DNA of 63,069 nucleotides from the NCBI RefSeq assembly GCF_027482425.1, contig NZ_JAIXWA010000058.1:1-63069 (forward strand), read 5' to 3'. Shown in pieces: positions 6,680-15,780 of the stretch. Position 1 is the first letter of the stretch, and each line of letters begins with the position of its first letter. This stretch comes from Flavobacterium sp. Its GTDB lineage: Bacteria > Bacteroidota > Bacteroidia > Flavobacteriales > Flavobacteriaceae. The notes under the pieces were generated by a model. The model was not told the DNA's origin, ran no database searches, and saw nothing but the letters and a program-made list of their open reading frames with translations. A program made the position numbers and the translations under genes.

Positions 6680-8239
6680 TTATTCTAACGATTCAGCGAT
6701 TTTAAGCGCACATTTCTCTCCATCAATAGCCGCGGAGATAATTCCTCCTGCATAGCCCGCACCTTCCCCACAGGGATATAAGCCTTTGATTTGAAGATGT
6801 TCTAAGGTTATGGGATCACGAGGAATCCTTACGGGTGAGGAAGTTCGACTCTCGGGGGCATGCAAAATAGCGTCATTCGTAAAATAGCCTTTCATCGATT
6901 TTCCAAAGTGCACAAAACCTTCCCGCATGATTTGGGTTAAAAAAGGCGGAAACACCTCACCCAACTCTACCGAAGTTGTACCCGGCACATAGGAGGTTTT
7001 GGGTATATCGGCGGACACCTTTTTTTGTGAAAAATCAACCATGCGTTGGGCTGGAACTCTCTGCGTTTGACCCGCCAATCGGAAAGCGCGCTGCTCGATA
7101 TCTTTTTGAAATTCCATACCGGCTAAGGGTCCAAATTTGGCAAAGGGTTTGAAATCCTCAAGTCGCAATTCAACAACTATACCCGAGTTGGCCGTTGCCT
7201 GATCGCGTTTAGAAGGCGACCACCCGTTGGTTACCACTTCCCTGGGACTCGTAGCACATGGGGCAATCACGCCACCGGGACACATACAAAACGAATACAT
7301 CCCGCGCCCGTTTACTTGTTTGACAATCGCATAAGGAGCCGGCGGTAAGTAATCCCCACGAAAATCACAGGAATATTGAATTTGGTCAATTAACGTTTGC
7401 GGATGTTCCGCGCGAACGCCTAAAGCAAAAGGCTTGGCTTCGATAAGGATTTTTTTTCGATCGAGTAATTCAAAAATATCGCGTGCCGAATGGCCTGTCG
7501 CTAAAATCAGTTTCTTTGCTTCAATGCGTTGCCCATTTTGGAGTTGAACTCCTTGCACTTCGCCATTCGCAACCAAAATATCGGTTACACGAGATTCAAA
7601 CAACACTTCGCCCCCAAAATGGATAATGGCTTCGCGAATATCTTGGATAATTTGGGGTAATTTATTGGTACCTATGTGCGGATGGGCTTCGACCAAAATT
7701 TCGGGGGAAGCGCCAAAACCCACCAACAATCGAAGAATACGATCGACATCGCCTCGCTTCTTCGAACGCGTATACAACTTCCCATCGGAATAGGTTCCTG
7801 CCCCTCCTTCGCCAAAACAATAATTGGAATCTTGATCCACCACATGATCGCGATTGATGGCTTTCAAGTCCCGTCGGCGACCGCGAACATCTTTCCCACG
7901 CTCCACCACGATGGGTTTTAAACCTAATTCGATTAACTGCAAGGCGGCAAACAATCCCGCAGGACCCGCTCCAATAATGATTACAGGGGTTTTGTGGGCC
8001 ACATTAGGGTAATCGGGTAAGCGAACCTCCTCTTCGGTGATGGCTTCCCCTTGGAAATAAATGGCTGCTTTAATGTTGATTTTTATAGCGCGTTGGCGGG
8101 CATCGATACTCCGTTTTCGAACGATAACGTGTTGAATATCTTGGAGACCAACTTGCATAAGACGCGCAACATGTAGCTGTAGCAATTCAGGTTGTGCAGC
8201 GACATCGGGAGTGACTTGAAATTGAAGTTCACGTGGCAT
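6680..8239 (-). CDS. Uncharacterised FAD-dependent oxidoreductase (COG2509-like)
   Basis: 519 aa flavoprotein. The dinucleotide-binding motif I-I-G-A-G-P-A-G-L-F-A-A lies at about residues 86-97, followed by V-V-E-R-G and a cysteine/glycine-rich segment C-F-G-E-G-G-A-G-T-Y-S-D-G-K-L typical of this family. A second conserved G-E-G-A-G-Y-A-G-G-I block sits near the C-terminus. The substrate is unknown. Proteins of this type are widespread in bacteria and are sometimes annotated as FAD-dependent dehydrogenases. No signal peptide. The DUF2891 gene ends 12 bases before this start, so the two are probably co-transcribed. Confidence 0.9.
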   Translation of the reverse strand: MPRELQFQVTPDVAAQPELLQLHVARLMQVGLQDIQHVIVRKRSIDARQRAIKINIKAAIYFQGEAITEEEVRLPDYPNVAHKTPVIIIGAGPAGLFAALQLIELGLKPIVVERGKDVRGRRRDLKAINRDHVVDQDSNYCFGEGGAGTYSDGKLYTRSKKRGDVDRILRLLVGFGASPEILVEAHPHIGTNKLPQIIQDIREAIIHFGGEVLFESRVTDILVANGEVQGVQLQNGQRIEAKKLILATGHSARDIFELLDRKKILIEAKPFALGVRAEHPQTLIDQIQYSCDFRGDYLPPAPYAIVKQVNGRGMYSFCMCPGGVIAPCATSPREVVTNGWSPSKRDQATANSGIVVELRLEDFKPFAKFGPLAGMEFQKDIEQRAFRLAGQTQRVPAQRMVDFSQKKVSADIPKTSYVPGTTSVELGEVFPPFLTQIMREGFVHFGKSMKGYFTNDAILHAPESRTSSPVRIPRDPITLEHLQIKGLYPCGEGAGYAGGIISAAIDGEKCALKIAESLE

Positions 8240-8251
8240 GGAGCAAAAGTA

Positions 8252-9319
8252 CTACTTTTCTAACGTTCCTTGGGCTTCAAAAGCATACAAAGCAAAAGAC
8301 GCCAACCAATGTTCGCCTTCGTAATTGCCATCCACAATGGCAGGCAAAGAAAAATTGAGGTGACTTTGTGCTAACGCTTTCAAATGGGGTAATTCTTTTG
8401 GAAAAGCATGGGCTAAATAATATAAATTCCACGCCCGACTAAAATTTAAACCGTCTAAATGCACGAGATGACCGTCGGTGCGATCGCTCACCTTGCCCGG
8501 TTCCCAGGTATAATTTTTACGAAATAAATCGGGAGCAAAGGCTTTCAACCATTTCATGAAAGCGTTGGGTTCCATAATCCGTTGCATCAATCCGATTTCT
8601 TCCATACAAGGCGACAAGAAATCGGTTCCACTCGGCTCCCAAGTAAAGGGACAATTTTGATCGTTTATAAAAAGACGAAGCGCGTTGTGACGTAAACATT
8701 GTTGTAAGGCAATATTATTGGAATAAACGGCATAATCCCAGGCCAAAGCCATTCCAAAGGCCGTGTTGGTATGCGTACCTACGCGAAGGGCATAATTAAG
8801 TTTGGGTAAAAATTCTATATAACGCTCGCATAGCAATTGAGATAGCGGTTTCAAATTATATCCCAAAGTATTCAAGGCGGCATCGTTGCTACGTTCCAGC
8901 TCCATTTGCAACTTTAACACCCACGCCCATCCATAGGTTCGCTCAAACGATTTCTCATGCTTTTTGGAAAGGTAAGCTATTTCTGCATCAATATTGGCTT
9001 TGCTAAGATTGGTTTGTAGTTTTTCTATAATTTGATTTCGGTTGTCCAATTGCGGAAAATGATTTAGCAAGTAGACCAAGCTCCAATGCCCATGCACGGC
9101 CGAATGCCAATCAAAACAACCATAAAAGGCGGGATGTAAGGTTTTTGGAGAACCCAATTCGGTAGCGTCGATGAGTAGTTGATTTAACTTATTTGGATAT
9201 TCTTGCTGCAAACATTTTAGGGGTAAACGAGCTAAACCATTGGCGCGATCTAATGTTAGCTCTTGGGCCATTCCAAAAAGTGTAAACAGAAATGCAACAC
9301 CTACTATATGAATGTTCAT
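8252..9319 (-). CDS. DUF2891 family secreted protein
   Basis: 355 aa. A short N-terminal hydrophobic stretch ending near A-Q-E (about residue 20) reads as a signal peptide. The body is helical and has W-H-S-A-V-H-G-H-W and D-G-L-N-F-S-R-A-W-N-L-Y segments that I associate with DUF2891. The family has an alpha/alpha-barrel look and no proven activity, so the role is unknown. A catalytic activity on sugars is only a guess from the fold-like repeats. It is followed 12 bases later by the FAD oxidoreductase. Confidence 0.8.
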   Translation of the reverse strand: MNIHIVGVAFLFTLFGMAQELTLDRANGLARLPLKCLQQEYPNKLNQLLIDATELGSPKTLHPAFYGCFDWHSAVHGHWSLVYLLNHFPQLDNRNQIIEKLQTNLSKANIDAEIAYLSKKHEKSFERTYGWAWVLKLQMELERSNDAALNTLGYNLKPLSQLLCERYIEFLPKLNYALRVGTHTNTAFGMALAWDYAVYSNNIALQQCLRHNALRLFINDQNCPFTWEPSGTDFLSPCMEEIGLMQRIMEPNAFMKWLKAFAPDLFRKNYTWEPGKVSDRTDGHLVHLDGLNFSRAWNLYYLAHAFPKELPHLKALAQSHLNFSLPAIVDGNYEGEHWLASFALYAFEAQGTLEK

Positions 9320-9340
9320 GGGCGATTTTTTTTTAATATA

Positions 9341-9370
9341 AAAAAAGTCGGTAATACAACCGACTTTTTT
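9341..9370 (-). terminator. Terminator of the T9SS cargo gene
   Basis: AAAAAAGTCGG / CCGACTTTTTT stem with an 8-base loop. Strong A/T tracts on both sides make it work in either direction; it follows the minus-strand gene at 9390. Confidence 0.85.
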
Positions 9371-9389
9371 TAAGATAATTATTAATGTG

Positions 9390-10913
9390 CTATTGTTTCA
9401 CAAATTTCGTAGTGGAAACCCCTTTGTCCGTGGTCCATTGAATCAAATATAACCCCGAAGCTAAGTCACCCACCGGAATAGAAGAAACCGTTGTCGCTTT
9501 GGCAATATTTTTCACAAGTGTCCCTTGTACGTTGTAAATCGTTATTGATTGAAGGGTTATATTTTGATCATTTTGAATGTACAATACATCTTGTACGGGG
9601 TTGGGATAAACCCCTACAACTCCTGCTGTGAGTTCGGTAGTTCCTAAAGCCACATTACTTTCCATGTAATCGGGAGTTCCATTGCCATTGGTATCATCAT
9701 CGGCTGGATTGCCATTCCCATTGTAATCTTCTAAATAGGTCAAAACTCCATCACCATCATCATCGTTATCCAAATAATTAGGAATACCATCGGCATCAGT
9801 ATCTAATAATGAATTTTGAACCGCATTGGCATTCATTCTTGGAAAAACGTATTCTAAATTCGTAAGAATCATATCGCCGTCATCATCATTGTCGCTATAA
9901 TTTGGAATTCCATCTCCATCGGTATCATCATTAGCCAAATTCGTATCGCCATTCAAATCCTCTAAAGCAGTAGGCACAGTATCTGCATCCACATCAATGG
10001 CACAATCAATAGCTTGTAACGTCACTGGTTTGATTTGCCCATTAAAAGCCGCATAAACCACTTGATTGGAAGAAATCGAAGTATAGACTGATCCAGTAAT
10101 TGGATTGGCTTGAAGAGTAGCATCGGTTAACGTTTGATATAATACAACAGACGACGGATTGGAGGGAGCCAAATCATTTTGAAGGGTAGCCAAAAGGTAT
10201 TCACCAATACCATCGTTGTTTGCGTCACAAACTACATAATTATAATTGGAAAAATACCCCGGTCTTGAAAATCGCCACGCTTCTTGAGATGCCGCCCAGA
10301 ATCCAGTATTACGACCAGGAGGTGCAATTCCATTAGCCCCTGTGGCATCTATGAGCCCCGTTACAGTTCGACCAGCATTGGAGTTAGGACACGCTTGTTT
10401 GTCGATAAGAATGACATCGATAAGATTGGATGTTTCATGTAAAACAATTTGAAATGTACTGCGTCGGGTTGAACAAGCAAATAAAGCATTTTGATAATAA
10501 TATACTACAAATTTTCGATACGGAGCCGTACCATAGATTCCATATCCAATAAAACCTCCTGTCGTGTTATACAAATCTTGATAGGCTCCTAGAATAGAAT
10601 TTTTTACTGGAAATGTAGTATTTGGAATAGCTATTGAAAAGGAAAACGGCGAAAATAAATTTGCACTCGAACTTCTAAAATCAATATATCCATTGGTACT
10701 AATCACCACTTGATTGTAAGTGGTACCATAATAATCAAACGAAAAAGGAAGGGGTATCAATCCAGAACACATATCATCATTGGTATTGATATTGGTCATT
10801 GATCCTTGAAAAGGGATATAAGGAAATGCATTGACCGTATAATTCCCTTGAGCTTGACTTTGATTTATGCTAAGAAGCATAAATAATAGAATTAAAATGT
10901 ACTTTTGTTTCAT
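9390..10913 (-). CDS. T9SS type A cargo protein with calcium-binding thrombospondin type 3-like repeats
   Basis: 507 aa secreted protein. It starts at ATG 10913 with a signal peptide ending at about S-Q-A-Q (residue 23). A beta-rich N-terminal domain (about 25-300) resembles those placed before calcium repeats in gliding bacteria. Residues about 310-425 hold several D-x-D-x-D-G-x-x-N/D units (for example D-T-D-G-D-G-I-P-N-Y) of the thrombospondin type 3 kind. The last 70 or so residues form a type A sorting domain beginning V-Y-P-N-P-V and ending in a short K-Q tail. It should cross the outer membrane by the Por secretion system and be anchored or released. The frame extends upstream to 11129, but a promoter box lies inside that part. 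Confidence 0.9.
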   Translation of the reverse strand: MKQKYILILLFMLLSINQSQAQGNYTVNAFPYIPFQGSMTNINTNDDMCSGLIPLPFSFDYYGTTYNQVVISTNGYIDFRSSSANLFSPFSFSIAIPNTTFPVKNSILGAYQDLYNTTGGFIGYGIYGTAPYRKFVVYYYQNALFACSTRRSTFQIVLHETSNLIDVILIDKQACPNSNAGRTVTGLIDATGANGIAPPGRNTGFWAASQEAWRFSRPGYFSNYNYVVCDANNDGIGEYLLATLQNDLAPSNPSSVVLYQTLTDATLQANPITGSVYTSISSNQVVYAAFNGQIKPVTLQAIDCAIDVDADTVPTALEDLNGDTNLANDDTDGDGIPNYSDNDDDGDMILTNLEYVFPRMNANAVQNSLLDTDADGIPNYLDNDDDGDGVLTYLEDYNGNGNPADDDTNGNGTPDYMESNVALGTTELTAGVVGVYPNPVQDVLYIQNDQNITLQSITIYNVQGTLVKNIAKATTVSSIPVGDLASGLYLIQWTTDKGVSTTKFVKQ

Positions 10914-10931
10914 TGGTTTAGTTTGTTTTTT

Positions 10932-10939
10932 CAAATGTA
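10932..10939 (-). promoter_or_regulatory. -7 box of the T9SS cargo gene
   Basis: Perfect TACATTTG on the minus strand, 18 bases before ATG 10913. No TTG is seen at the -33 distance. Confidence 0.55.
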
Positions 10940-10974
10940 TAAAAAAAACATAACTACTGAAAATTAAATACTTA

Positions 10975-11211
10975 ATGAATCGTAACATCAAACTCATTTG
11001 GGATTTCCGAGGACTCACCTCGGCTAAAACCGCAGAACACCATGAAATCCATTTAAAGGAATACATTCGTAGAGAACAATTACCCCTTGAAATTACTGGG
11101 TTTGAAATTTTCCATGAAATGCACGCCATTGCCTACTTAGTGGTTCCTGAATCGTATATGATTTCGATACGAGATGCGTTGAAACCGCACCGGGGAGAGG
11201 TGTATGAATGA
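10975..11211 (+). CDS. Small hypothetical protein
   Basis: 78 aa with an alternating alpha/beta look: a W-D-F-R-G segment near the N-terminus, a central acidic helix, then a histidine pair in F-H-E-M-H-A-I-A-Y-L. I do not recognise the family. It has no signal or membrane segment. It stands alone, divergent from the T9SS gene, with a 61-base gap between start codons, and ends just before heptad repeats and the recQ terminator. The coding signal is good across its length, so I take it as real; its function is unknown. Confidence 0.65.
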   Translation: MNRNIKLIWDFRGLTSAKTAEHHEIHLKEYIRREQLPLEITGFEIFHEMHAIAYLVVPESYMISIRDALKPHRGEVYE

Positions 11212-11212
11212 A

Positions 11213-11240
11213 AAATTATGAATTATGAATTATGAATTTT
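11213..11240. repeat. GAATTAT heptad repeat, second locus
   Basis: Four 7-base units (AAATTAT, GAATTAT twice, GAATTTT) directly after the stop of the 78-aa gene. The motif is the same as at 186-241. Confidence 0.75.
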
Positions 11241-11250
11241 AAATTAAAAA

Positions 11251-11280
11251 AACCGCAATTCAATTGCTTGAATTGCGGTT
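11251..11280 (-). terminator. Terminator of recQ
   Basis: AACCGCAATTC / GAATTGCGGTT 11-bp stem with an 8-base loop, followed by T7 on the minus strand. It lies 25 bases after the recQ stop. Confidence 0.85.
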
Positions 11281-11304
11281 CCAAACCTTGTGTGTAGTTT
11301 GTAC

Positions 11305-13500
11305 CTAATTAGCTACTTCGCTGATAAATTTAATGCGCATCAAACGAAGTTCCTCAATATCATAGTCGCCGTCAAACTCACGTAAGGCATCTTCAATTCG
11401 ATCGGTTTCGGACTCCATAAAGTACTCATGAATTTCCTCTTGTTGGTCCTCGTCAAGTATTTCATCAATCCAATATCCAATATTCAATTTCGTTCCCGAA
11501 TAGACGATCTGCTCCATTTCTTTCATTAAAGTATCCATATTCATGCCTTTGGCGGAAGCAATATCTTCGAGGGACAATTTTCGGTCGATATTTTGAATGA
11601 TATACAATTTGTTGGAGGAGTTGGCTCCTGTAGATTTCACGACCAAATCATCGGGACGAATAATTTCATTATCGTCAACATAACGGGCAATCAAAGTCAC
11701 AAAATCTTTACCGTACTTTTTTGCTTTACCCTCTCCTACACCATGAATATTGGTCAATTCGTCAATGTTTATAGGATATTTTAGCGCCATATCTTCCAAG
11801 GAGGGATCCTGAAACACCACAAAGGGAGGTACGCCCAACTGTTTGGCTACTTTTTTACGCAACTCTTTCAGCATGGCCATTAAGGCTTCATCTGCGGTTC
11901 CCGTTGCTTTGGAAGCGGCTACAATCGTTTCGTCTTCGCTTTCACTATACTCATGGTCTTCCGACATCATAAACGAATGCGGAGAGGCGATAAACGCATG
12001 ACCTTTTTCAGACACTTTTAAGATACCGTAGGTTTCTATATCCTTGAGTAACAAACCGTCGACCAATACTTGACGAATAAGCGCCATCCAGTAGCGTTCG
12101 TCAAATGCTTTTCCACAACCAAAAAAGGGTTGGGTATCGGTACGATGCGCTTTGATAATGGCATTGACTCGGCCGATAAGTGTAAAGACAATCTCTTTGG
12201 ACTTGTACAAATGCTTAGTGTCGCGTACAACTTCTAAAAGCATTTTGACTTGAGTTTGGGCTTCGTTTTTGGATTTGGGATTGCGCACATTATCATCCAT
12301 ATCGGCGCCTTCCCCGGTTTCAGCATCAAATTCTTCTCCGAAATAGTGGAGTAAAAATTTACGGCGCGACATGGAAGTCTCTGCGTAGGCGACTACTTCT
12401 TGAAGCAACGCAAATCCTATTTCTTGTTCAGCCACAGGTTTTCCGGCCATAAACTTTTCGAGTTTTTCAACATCCTTATAAGAATAGTAGGCAATACAAT
12501 GGCCTTCACCACCATCACGACCCGCACGACCCGTTTCTTGGTAATAACTTTCTAAGGATTTTGGAATATCGTGGTGAATCACAAAACGCACATCGGGCTT
12601 ATCAATTCCCATTCCAAAGGCAATCGTTGCCACGACCACTTCAACATCTTCCATCAAAAACATATCTTGGTGTTTGGCACGTGTTTTTGCATCGAGTCCC
12701 GCGTGATACGGTACTGCACTAATGCCATTCACCTGCAATACTTGAGCTATTTCCTCTACTTTTTTGCGGCTCAAACAATAAACAATACCCGACTTTCCTT
12801 TGTTCTGTTTGATAAAACGAATGATGTCGGCCTCCACATTTTTGGTTTTGGTTCGAACTTCATAAAACAAATTGGGTCGATTGAACGAGGCTTTATAAAC
12901 GGTAGCATCGGTCATATCTAAGTTTTTGAGGATATCTTCTTGGACTTTGGGTGTCGCTGTAGCCGTCAAACCAATCACAGGAATATTCCCCAATTGCTTG
13001 ATAATGGCACGTAAATTACGGTATTCAGGACGGAAATCATGACCCCATTCCGAAATACAATGCGCTTCATCAATGGCTACAAAAGAGATAGGGACCGATT
13101 GTAAAAACTCAACGTATTCTTCTTTTGTAAGTGATTCTGGGGCCACATACAACAACTTGGTTACACCCGTGGCAATATCTTTTTTCACCTGATTAACTTC
13201 CGTTTTGTTCAAGGAAGAATTAAGCACGTGCGCCACACCCTCGGTTGCCGAAAGACTGCGAATCGCATCGACTTGATTTTTCATCAAAGCAATCAAAGGA
13301 GACACTACAATGGCGGTTCCTTCTTGAATCAAGGCTGGCAATTGATAACAGAGTGACTTTCCGCCTCCCGTAGGCATAATCACAAACGTATTTTGCTTAT
13401 CAATCACACTTCGAATCACACGCTCTTGCAACCCTTTGAATTGGGAAAATCCAAAATACTTCTTTAATGCTGCGTGGATGTCAATTTCGTTGGAATTCAT
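11305..13500 (-). CDS. recQ: ATP-dependent DNA helicase RecQ
   Basis: 3'-5' DNA helicase for recombination and replication-fork repair. 731 aa. Superfamily 2 core: Walker A in M-P-T-G-G-G-K-S (K48), D-E-A-H box at 144-147, then the aromatic-rich loop S-E-W-G-H-D-F-R-P-E-Y, and the helicase C-terminal motif Q-E-T-G-R-A-G-R-D-G near residue 320. A RecQ-Ct region with a winged helix follows, then an HRDC domain near 525-605 and a further C-terminal extension. The zinc-binding cysteines usual after the helicase core are not obvious: the segment around 380-400 has histidine and acidic residues instead. A candidate promoter is shared in the divergent gap with kdsD. Confidence 0.95.
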   Translation of the reverse strand: MNSNEIDIHAALKKYFGFSQFKGLQERVIRSVIDKQNTFVIMPTGGGKSLCYQLPALIQEGTAIVVSPLIALMKNQVDAIRSLSATEGVAHVLNSSLNKTEVNQVKKDIATGVTKLLYVAPESLTKEEYVEFLQSVPISFVAIDEAHCISEWGHDFRPEYRNLRAIIKQLGNIPVIGLTATATPKVQEDILKNLDMTDATVYKASFNRPNLFYEVRTKTKNVEADIIRFIKQNKGKSGIVYCLSRKKVEEIAQVLQVNGISAVPYHAGLDAKTRAKHQDMFLMEDVEVVVATIAFGMGIDKPDVRFVIHHDIPKSLESYYQETGRAGRDGGEGHCIAYYSYKDVEKLEKFMAGKPVAEQEIGFALLQEVVAYAETSMSRRKFLLHYFGEEFDAETGEGADMDDNVRNPKSKNEAQTQVKMLLEVVRDTKHLYKSKEIVFTLIGRVNAIIKAHRTDTQPFFGCGKAFDERYWMALIRQVLVDGLLLKDIETYGILKVSEKGHAFIASPHSFMMSEDHEYSESEDETIVAASKATGTADEALMAMLKELRKKVAKQLGVPPFVVFQDPSLEDMALKYPINIDELTNIHGVGEGKAKKYGKDFVTLIARYVDDNEIIRPDDLVVKSTGANSSNKLYIIQNIDRKLSLEDIASAKGMNMDTLMKEMEQIVYSGTKLNIGYWIDEILDEDQQEEIHEYFMESETDRIEDALREFDGDYDIEELRLMRIKFISEVAN

Positions 13501-13524
13501 TCTTTAATTACAGGTATTTTTATC

Positions 13525-13532
13525 TAAATTTG
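13525..13532 (+). promoter_or_regulatory. -7 box upstream of kdsD
   Basis: Perfect TAAATTTG, giving a leader of about 50 bases to the TTG start at 13587. No clear -33 element. Confidence 0.5.
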
Positions 13533-13538
13533 CAACCA

Positions 13539-13569
13539 TAAATATACAATAAACTTCTGTACGTACAAA
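13539..13569 (-). promoter_or_regulatory. Candidate recQ promoter
   Basis: On the minus strand TTTG (13566-13569), 19 bases, then TATATTTA (13539-13546), one mismatch from the consensus. It overlaps the divergent kdsD control region. Confidence 0.45.
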
Positions 13570-13586
13570 TTTTATAACATTTCATT

Positions 13587-14552
13587 TTGATAACGAAAGA
13601 AGCCTTAGTTGAGAGTGCACGACGCACCTTAGTATCAGAGAGTGTCTCGATTGCCAAACTCGCTGAATTTCTGGATGATTCCTTTGTCGCTGTGGTGGAA
13701 CTCCTGTTTCAAACCCAAGGACGTTTGGTTGTAACAGGAATTGGAAAAAGTGCCATCATAGCCCAAAAAATTGTCGCTACCCTCAATTCTACGGGAACTC
13801 CTGCCCTCTTTCTCCATGCTTCCGAAGCGATTCATGGCGACTTAGGGATGGTGCAACCGGGCGACCCTGTGTTGTGTATTTCCAAAAGTGGAAACAGTCC
13901 CGAGATCAAAGTATTGGTACCTTTGTTAAAACGTCAAGGCAACGTACTTATAGGAATGACAGGTAATCCTGAATCCTATTTGGGTAAAGCGTCTGATTAT
14001 GTATTGAATACCTGGGTAGAACGGGAATCGGACCCCAATAATTTGGCCCCCACCAACAGTACTACGGCACAATTAGCAATGGGCGATGCTATCGCCGTTT
14101 GTTTAATTGAAATGCGACATTTTACCGCAGAAGATTTTGCATTGTACCATCCGGGAGGTGCCTTGGGAAAAAAACTTTTACTGAAGGTAAACGACCTCCT
14201 CGATACGGCTCATCGTCCTGTAGTGGAGCCGAATTCGGATATCAAACAAGTGATTGTATCCATTTCTGAAGGCCGTTTAGGAGTAACCGCTGTGCTAGAA
14301 GAAGAACAAGTGATTGGAATTATCACCGATGGAGATATTCGACGTATGTTGAATAAAACGGAAACGATTACGGGGTGGAAAGCGCGAGATATTATGACCA
14401 TCAACCCCAAAACAATCGCGCCCGATACGCTAGTGGTGGATGCTTTAAATCGAATGGAACAGTATGCAATTACCCAATTGGTTGTGGTGGAAGGTACGCA
14501 CTATCTTGGCGTGATTCATTTGCATGATATTTTAAAAGAAGGCGTCGTCTAA
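13587..14552 (+). CDS. kdsD: Arabinose-5-phosphate isomerase, KpsF/GutQ family
   Basis: Converts ribulose-5-phosphate to arabinose-5-phosphate, the first step toward Kdo of the lipopolysaccharide core. 321 aa. The SIS domain, about 35-175, has G-I-G-K-S-A-I-I-A-Q-K and S-K-S-G-N-S-P-E-I; a conserved histidine lies in H-P-G-G-A-L-G-K-K-L. Two CBS repeats fill 205-320. The start is a TTG at 13587; the protein aligns from its first residues with the family pattern and no ATG lies nearby. Its stop overlaps the tatC ATG by one base. LptB, another lipopolysaccharide gene, is two genes further on. Confidence 0.93.
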   Translation: MITKEALVESARRTLVSESVSIAKLAEFLDDSFVAVVELLFQTQGRLVVTGIGKSAIIAQKIVATLNSTGTPALFLHASEAIHGDLGMVQPGDPVLCISKSGNSPEIKVLVPLLKRQGNVLIGMTGNPESYLGKASDYVLNTWVERESDPNNLAPTNSTTAQLAMGDAIAVCLIEMRHFTAEDFALYHPGGALGKKLLLKVNDLLDTAHRPVVEPNSDIKQVIVSISEGRLGVTAVLEEEQVIGIITDGDIRRMLNKTETITGWKARDIMTINPKTIAPDTLVVDALNRMEQYAITQLVVVEGTHYLGVIHLHDILKEGVV

Positions 14553-15361
14553 TGGCAAAAAAAGCACACAAAGACATGTCCTTCATGGAACATTTAGAGG
14601 AATTACGATGGGTGTTGGTTCGGTGCTCGTTGGCTACGGTAATTATGGCTTTTGCCACCTATATGGTCAATGACTTCTTATTCAATACCGTAATTTTCGG
14701 TCCTACGAAAGCCGAATTTGTAACGTACCGTTTTTTTTGTGATGCCTCAAAGTATTTAGGTATTGCTGAGAACATATGCATCACTGATTTGGACTTTAAA
14801 ATCCAAAACACCTCGATGGAGGGACAAATCAATACCTTTATTTGGATATGTATCACGGCGGGATTCATTCTGGCCTTTCCTTACATTATTTACCAATTTT
14901 GGAATTTTATCAGTCCCGCCCTCTATGAAAAAGAGCGAAAAAGTGCCAAAGCCTTTATTATCGTATCGTCGCTTCTGTTCTTTTTAGGGGTGTTGTTTGG
15001 GTATTTTGTAATAATACCGATGACCATCAACTTTGTGTCGACGTTTCAAATAAGTACCGCCGTAGTCAACGAATTCAACCTAGAGTCCTACACCAGCATG
15101 ATCAAGAGTTCGGTTTTGGTCAGTGGATTGTTTTTTGAATTGCCGGTCATCATTTACTTTTTAACCAAATTGGGATTAATCACGGTTGCCTTTTTGCGCA
15201 AATACCGGCGTTATGCCATTGTAATTGTATTAATTATTGCCGCAATAGTCACGCCACCTGATGTGGTGAGTCAGGTTACCGTATCTATACCGATGCTCTT
15301 GGTGTTTGAAGCTAGTGTGGTAATTGCAGGAATAGTAGAAAAAAGAAGATTAAAATCATGA
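14552..15361 (+). CDS. tatC: Twin-arginine translocase subunit TatC
   Basis: Receptor and channel subunit for export of folded proteins. 269 aa with six membrane segments (about 23-40, 95-120, 130-155, 175-200, 215-230, 240-258). The N-terminal signature M-S-F-M-E-H-L-E-E-L-R near residues 7-17 is the TatC hallmark, and a later F-x-x-P sits at the start of the second helix. The start codon overlaps the kdsD stop (TAATG). No TatA or TatB gene is nearby. Confidence 0.95.
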   Translation: MAKKAHKDMSFMEHLEELRWVLVRCSLATVIMAFATYMVNDFLFNTVIFGPTKAEFVTYRFFCDASKYLGIAENICITDLDFKIQNTSMEGQINTFIWICITAGFILAFPYIIYQFWNFISPALYEKERKSAKAFIIVSSLLFFLGVLFGYFVIIPMTINFVSTFQISTAVVNEFNLESYTSMIKSSVLVSGLFFELPVIIYFLTKLGLITVAFLRKYRRYAIVIVLIIAAIVTPPDVVSQVTVSIPMLLVFEASVVIAGIVEKRRLKS

Positions 15362-15708
15362 GTAATCTTGTAGAAGAATTTAACAGTTATCGTTCGAAAA
15401 TGAACGAAAAATTGATGGCTGACAACAATTTGGTCGTCAAACGCATATTTAATTTAGACACTAACGCTTATGCCGAGGGAGCTTTGGATGTTAAAACCAA
15501 AGAACTCCTAGGTTTGGTGGCTTCTACCGTTTTGCGTTGCGATGACTGCATCAAATACCATTTGGAGACTGCCTACAAACAAGGGGTTTCAAAAGCTGAA
15601 ATGATGGAAGCCATGGGAATTGCCACGTTGGTTGGAGGCACCATTGTGATTCCGCATTTGCGTCGTGCTTACGAATTTTGGGAAGCTTTGGAAACGCAAG
15701 AACCCTAA
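15358..15708 (+). CDS. Carboxymuconolactone decarboxylase / AhpD-like family protein
   Basis: 116 aa helical protein with the active-site pattern C-D-D-C-I-K-Y-H (C61, C64, H68) of the AhpD branch, suggesting an alkylhydroperoxidase-type thiol redox role rather than ring-lactone decarboxylation. No signal peptide. It overlaps the tatC stop by four bases (ATGA), so kdsD-tatC-ahpD-like form one operon. The natural partner is not visible here. Confidence 0.88.
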   Translation: MSNLVEEFNSYRSKMNEKLMADNNLVVKRIFNLDTNAYAEGALDVKTKELLGLVASTVLRCDDCIKYHLETAYKQGVSKAEMMEAMGIATLVGGTIVIPHLRRAYEFWEALETQEP

Positions 15709-15780
15709 TCATTTAACACTTTATTGGGCGATTAACACGATGAAAAAGTAGTAATTTGACCCCTAAACGTTTGCTTACTT

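Noticed and set aside
10900..10907. TACTTTTG on the plus strand as promoter of the 78-aa gene
   Set aside because: It lies within the signal-peptide codons of the T9SS gene, is 68 bases from the start, and has no clear -33 element; it may be chance.
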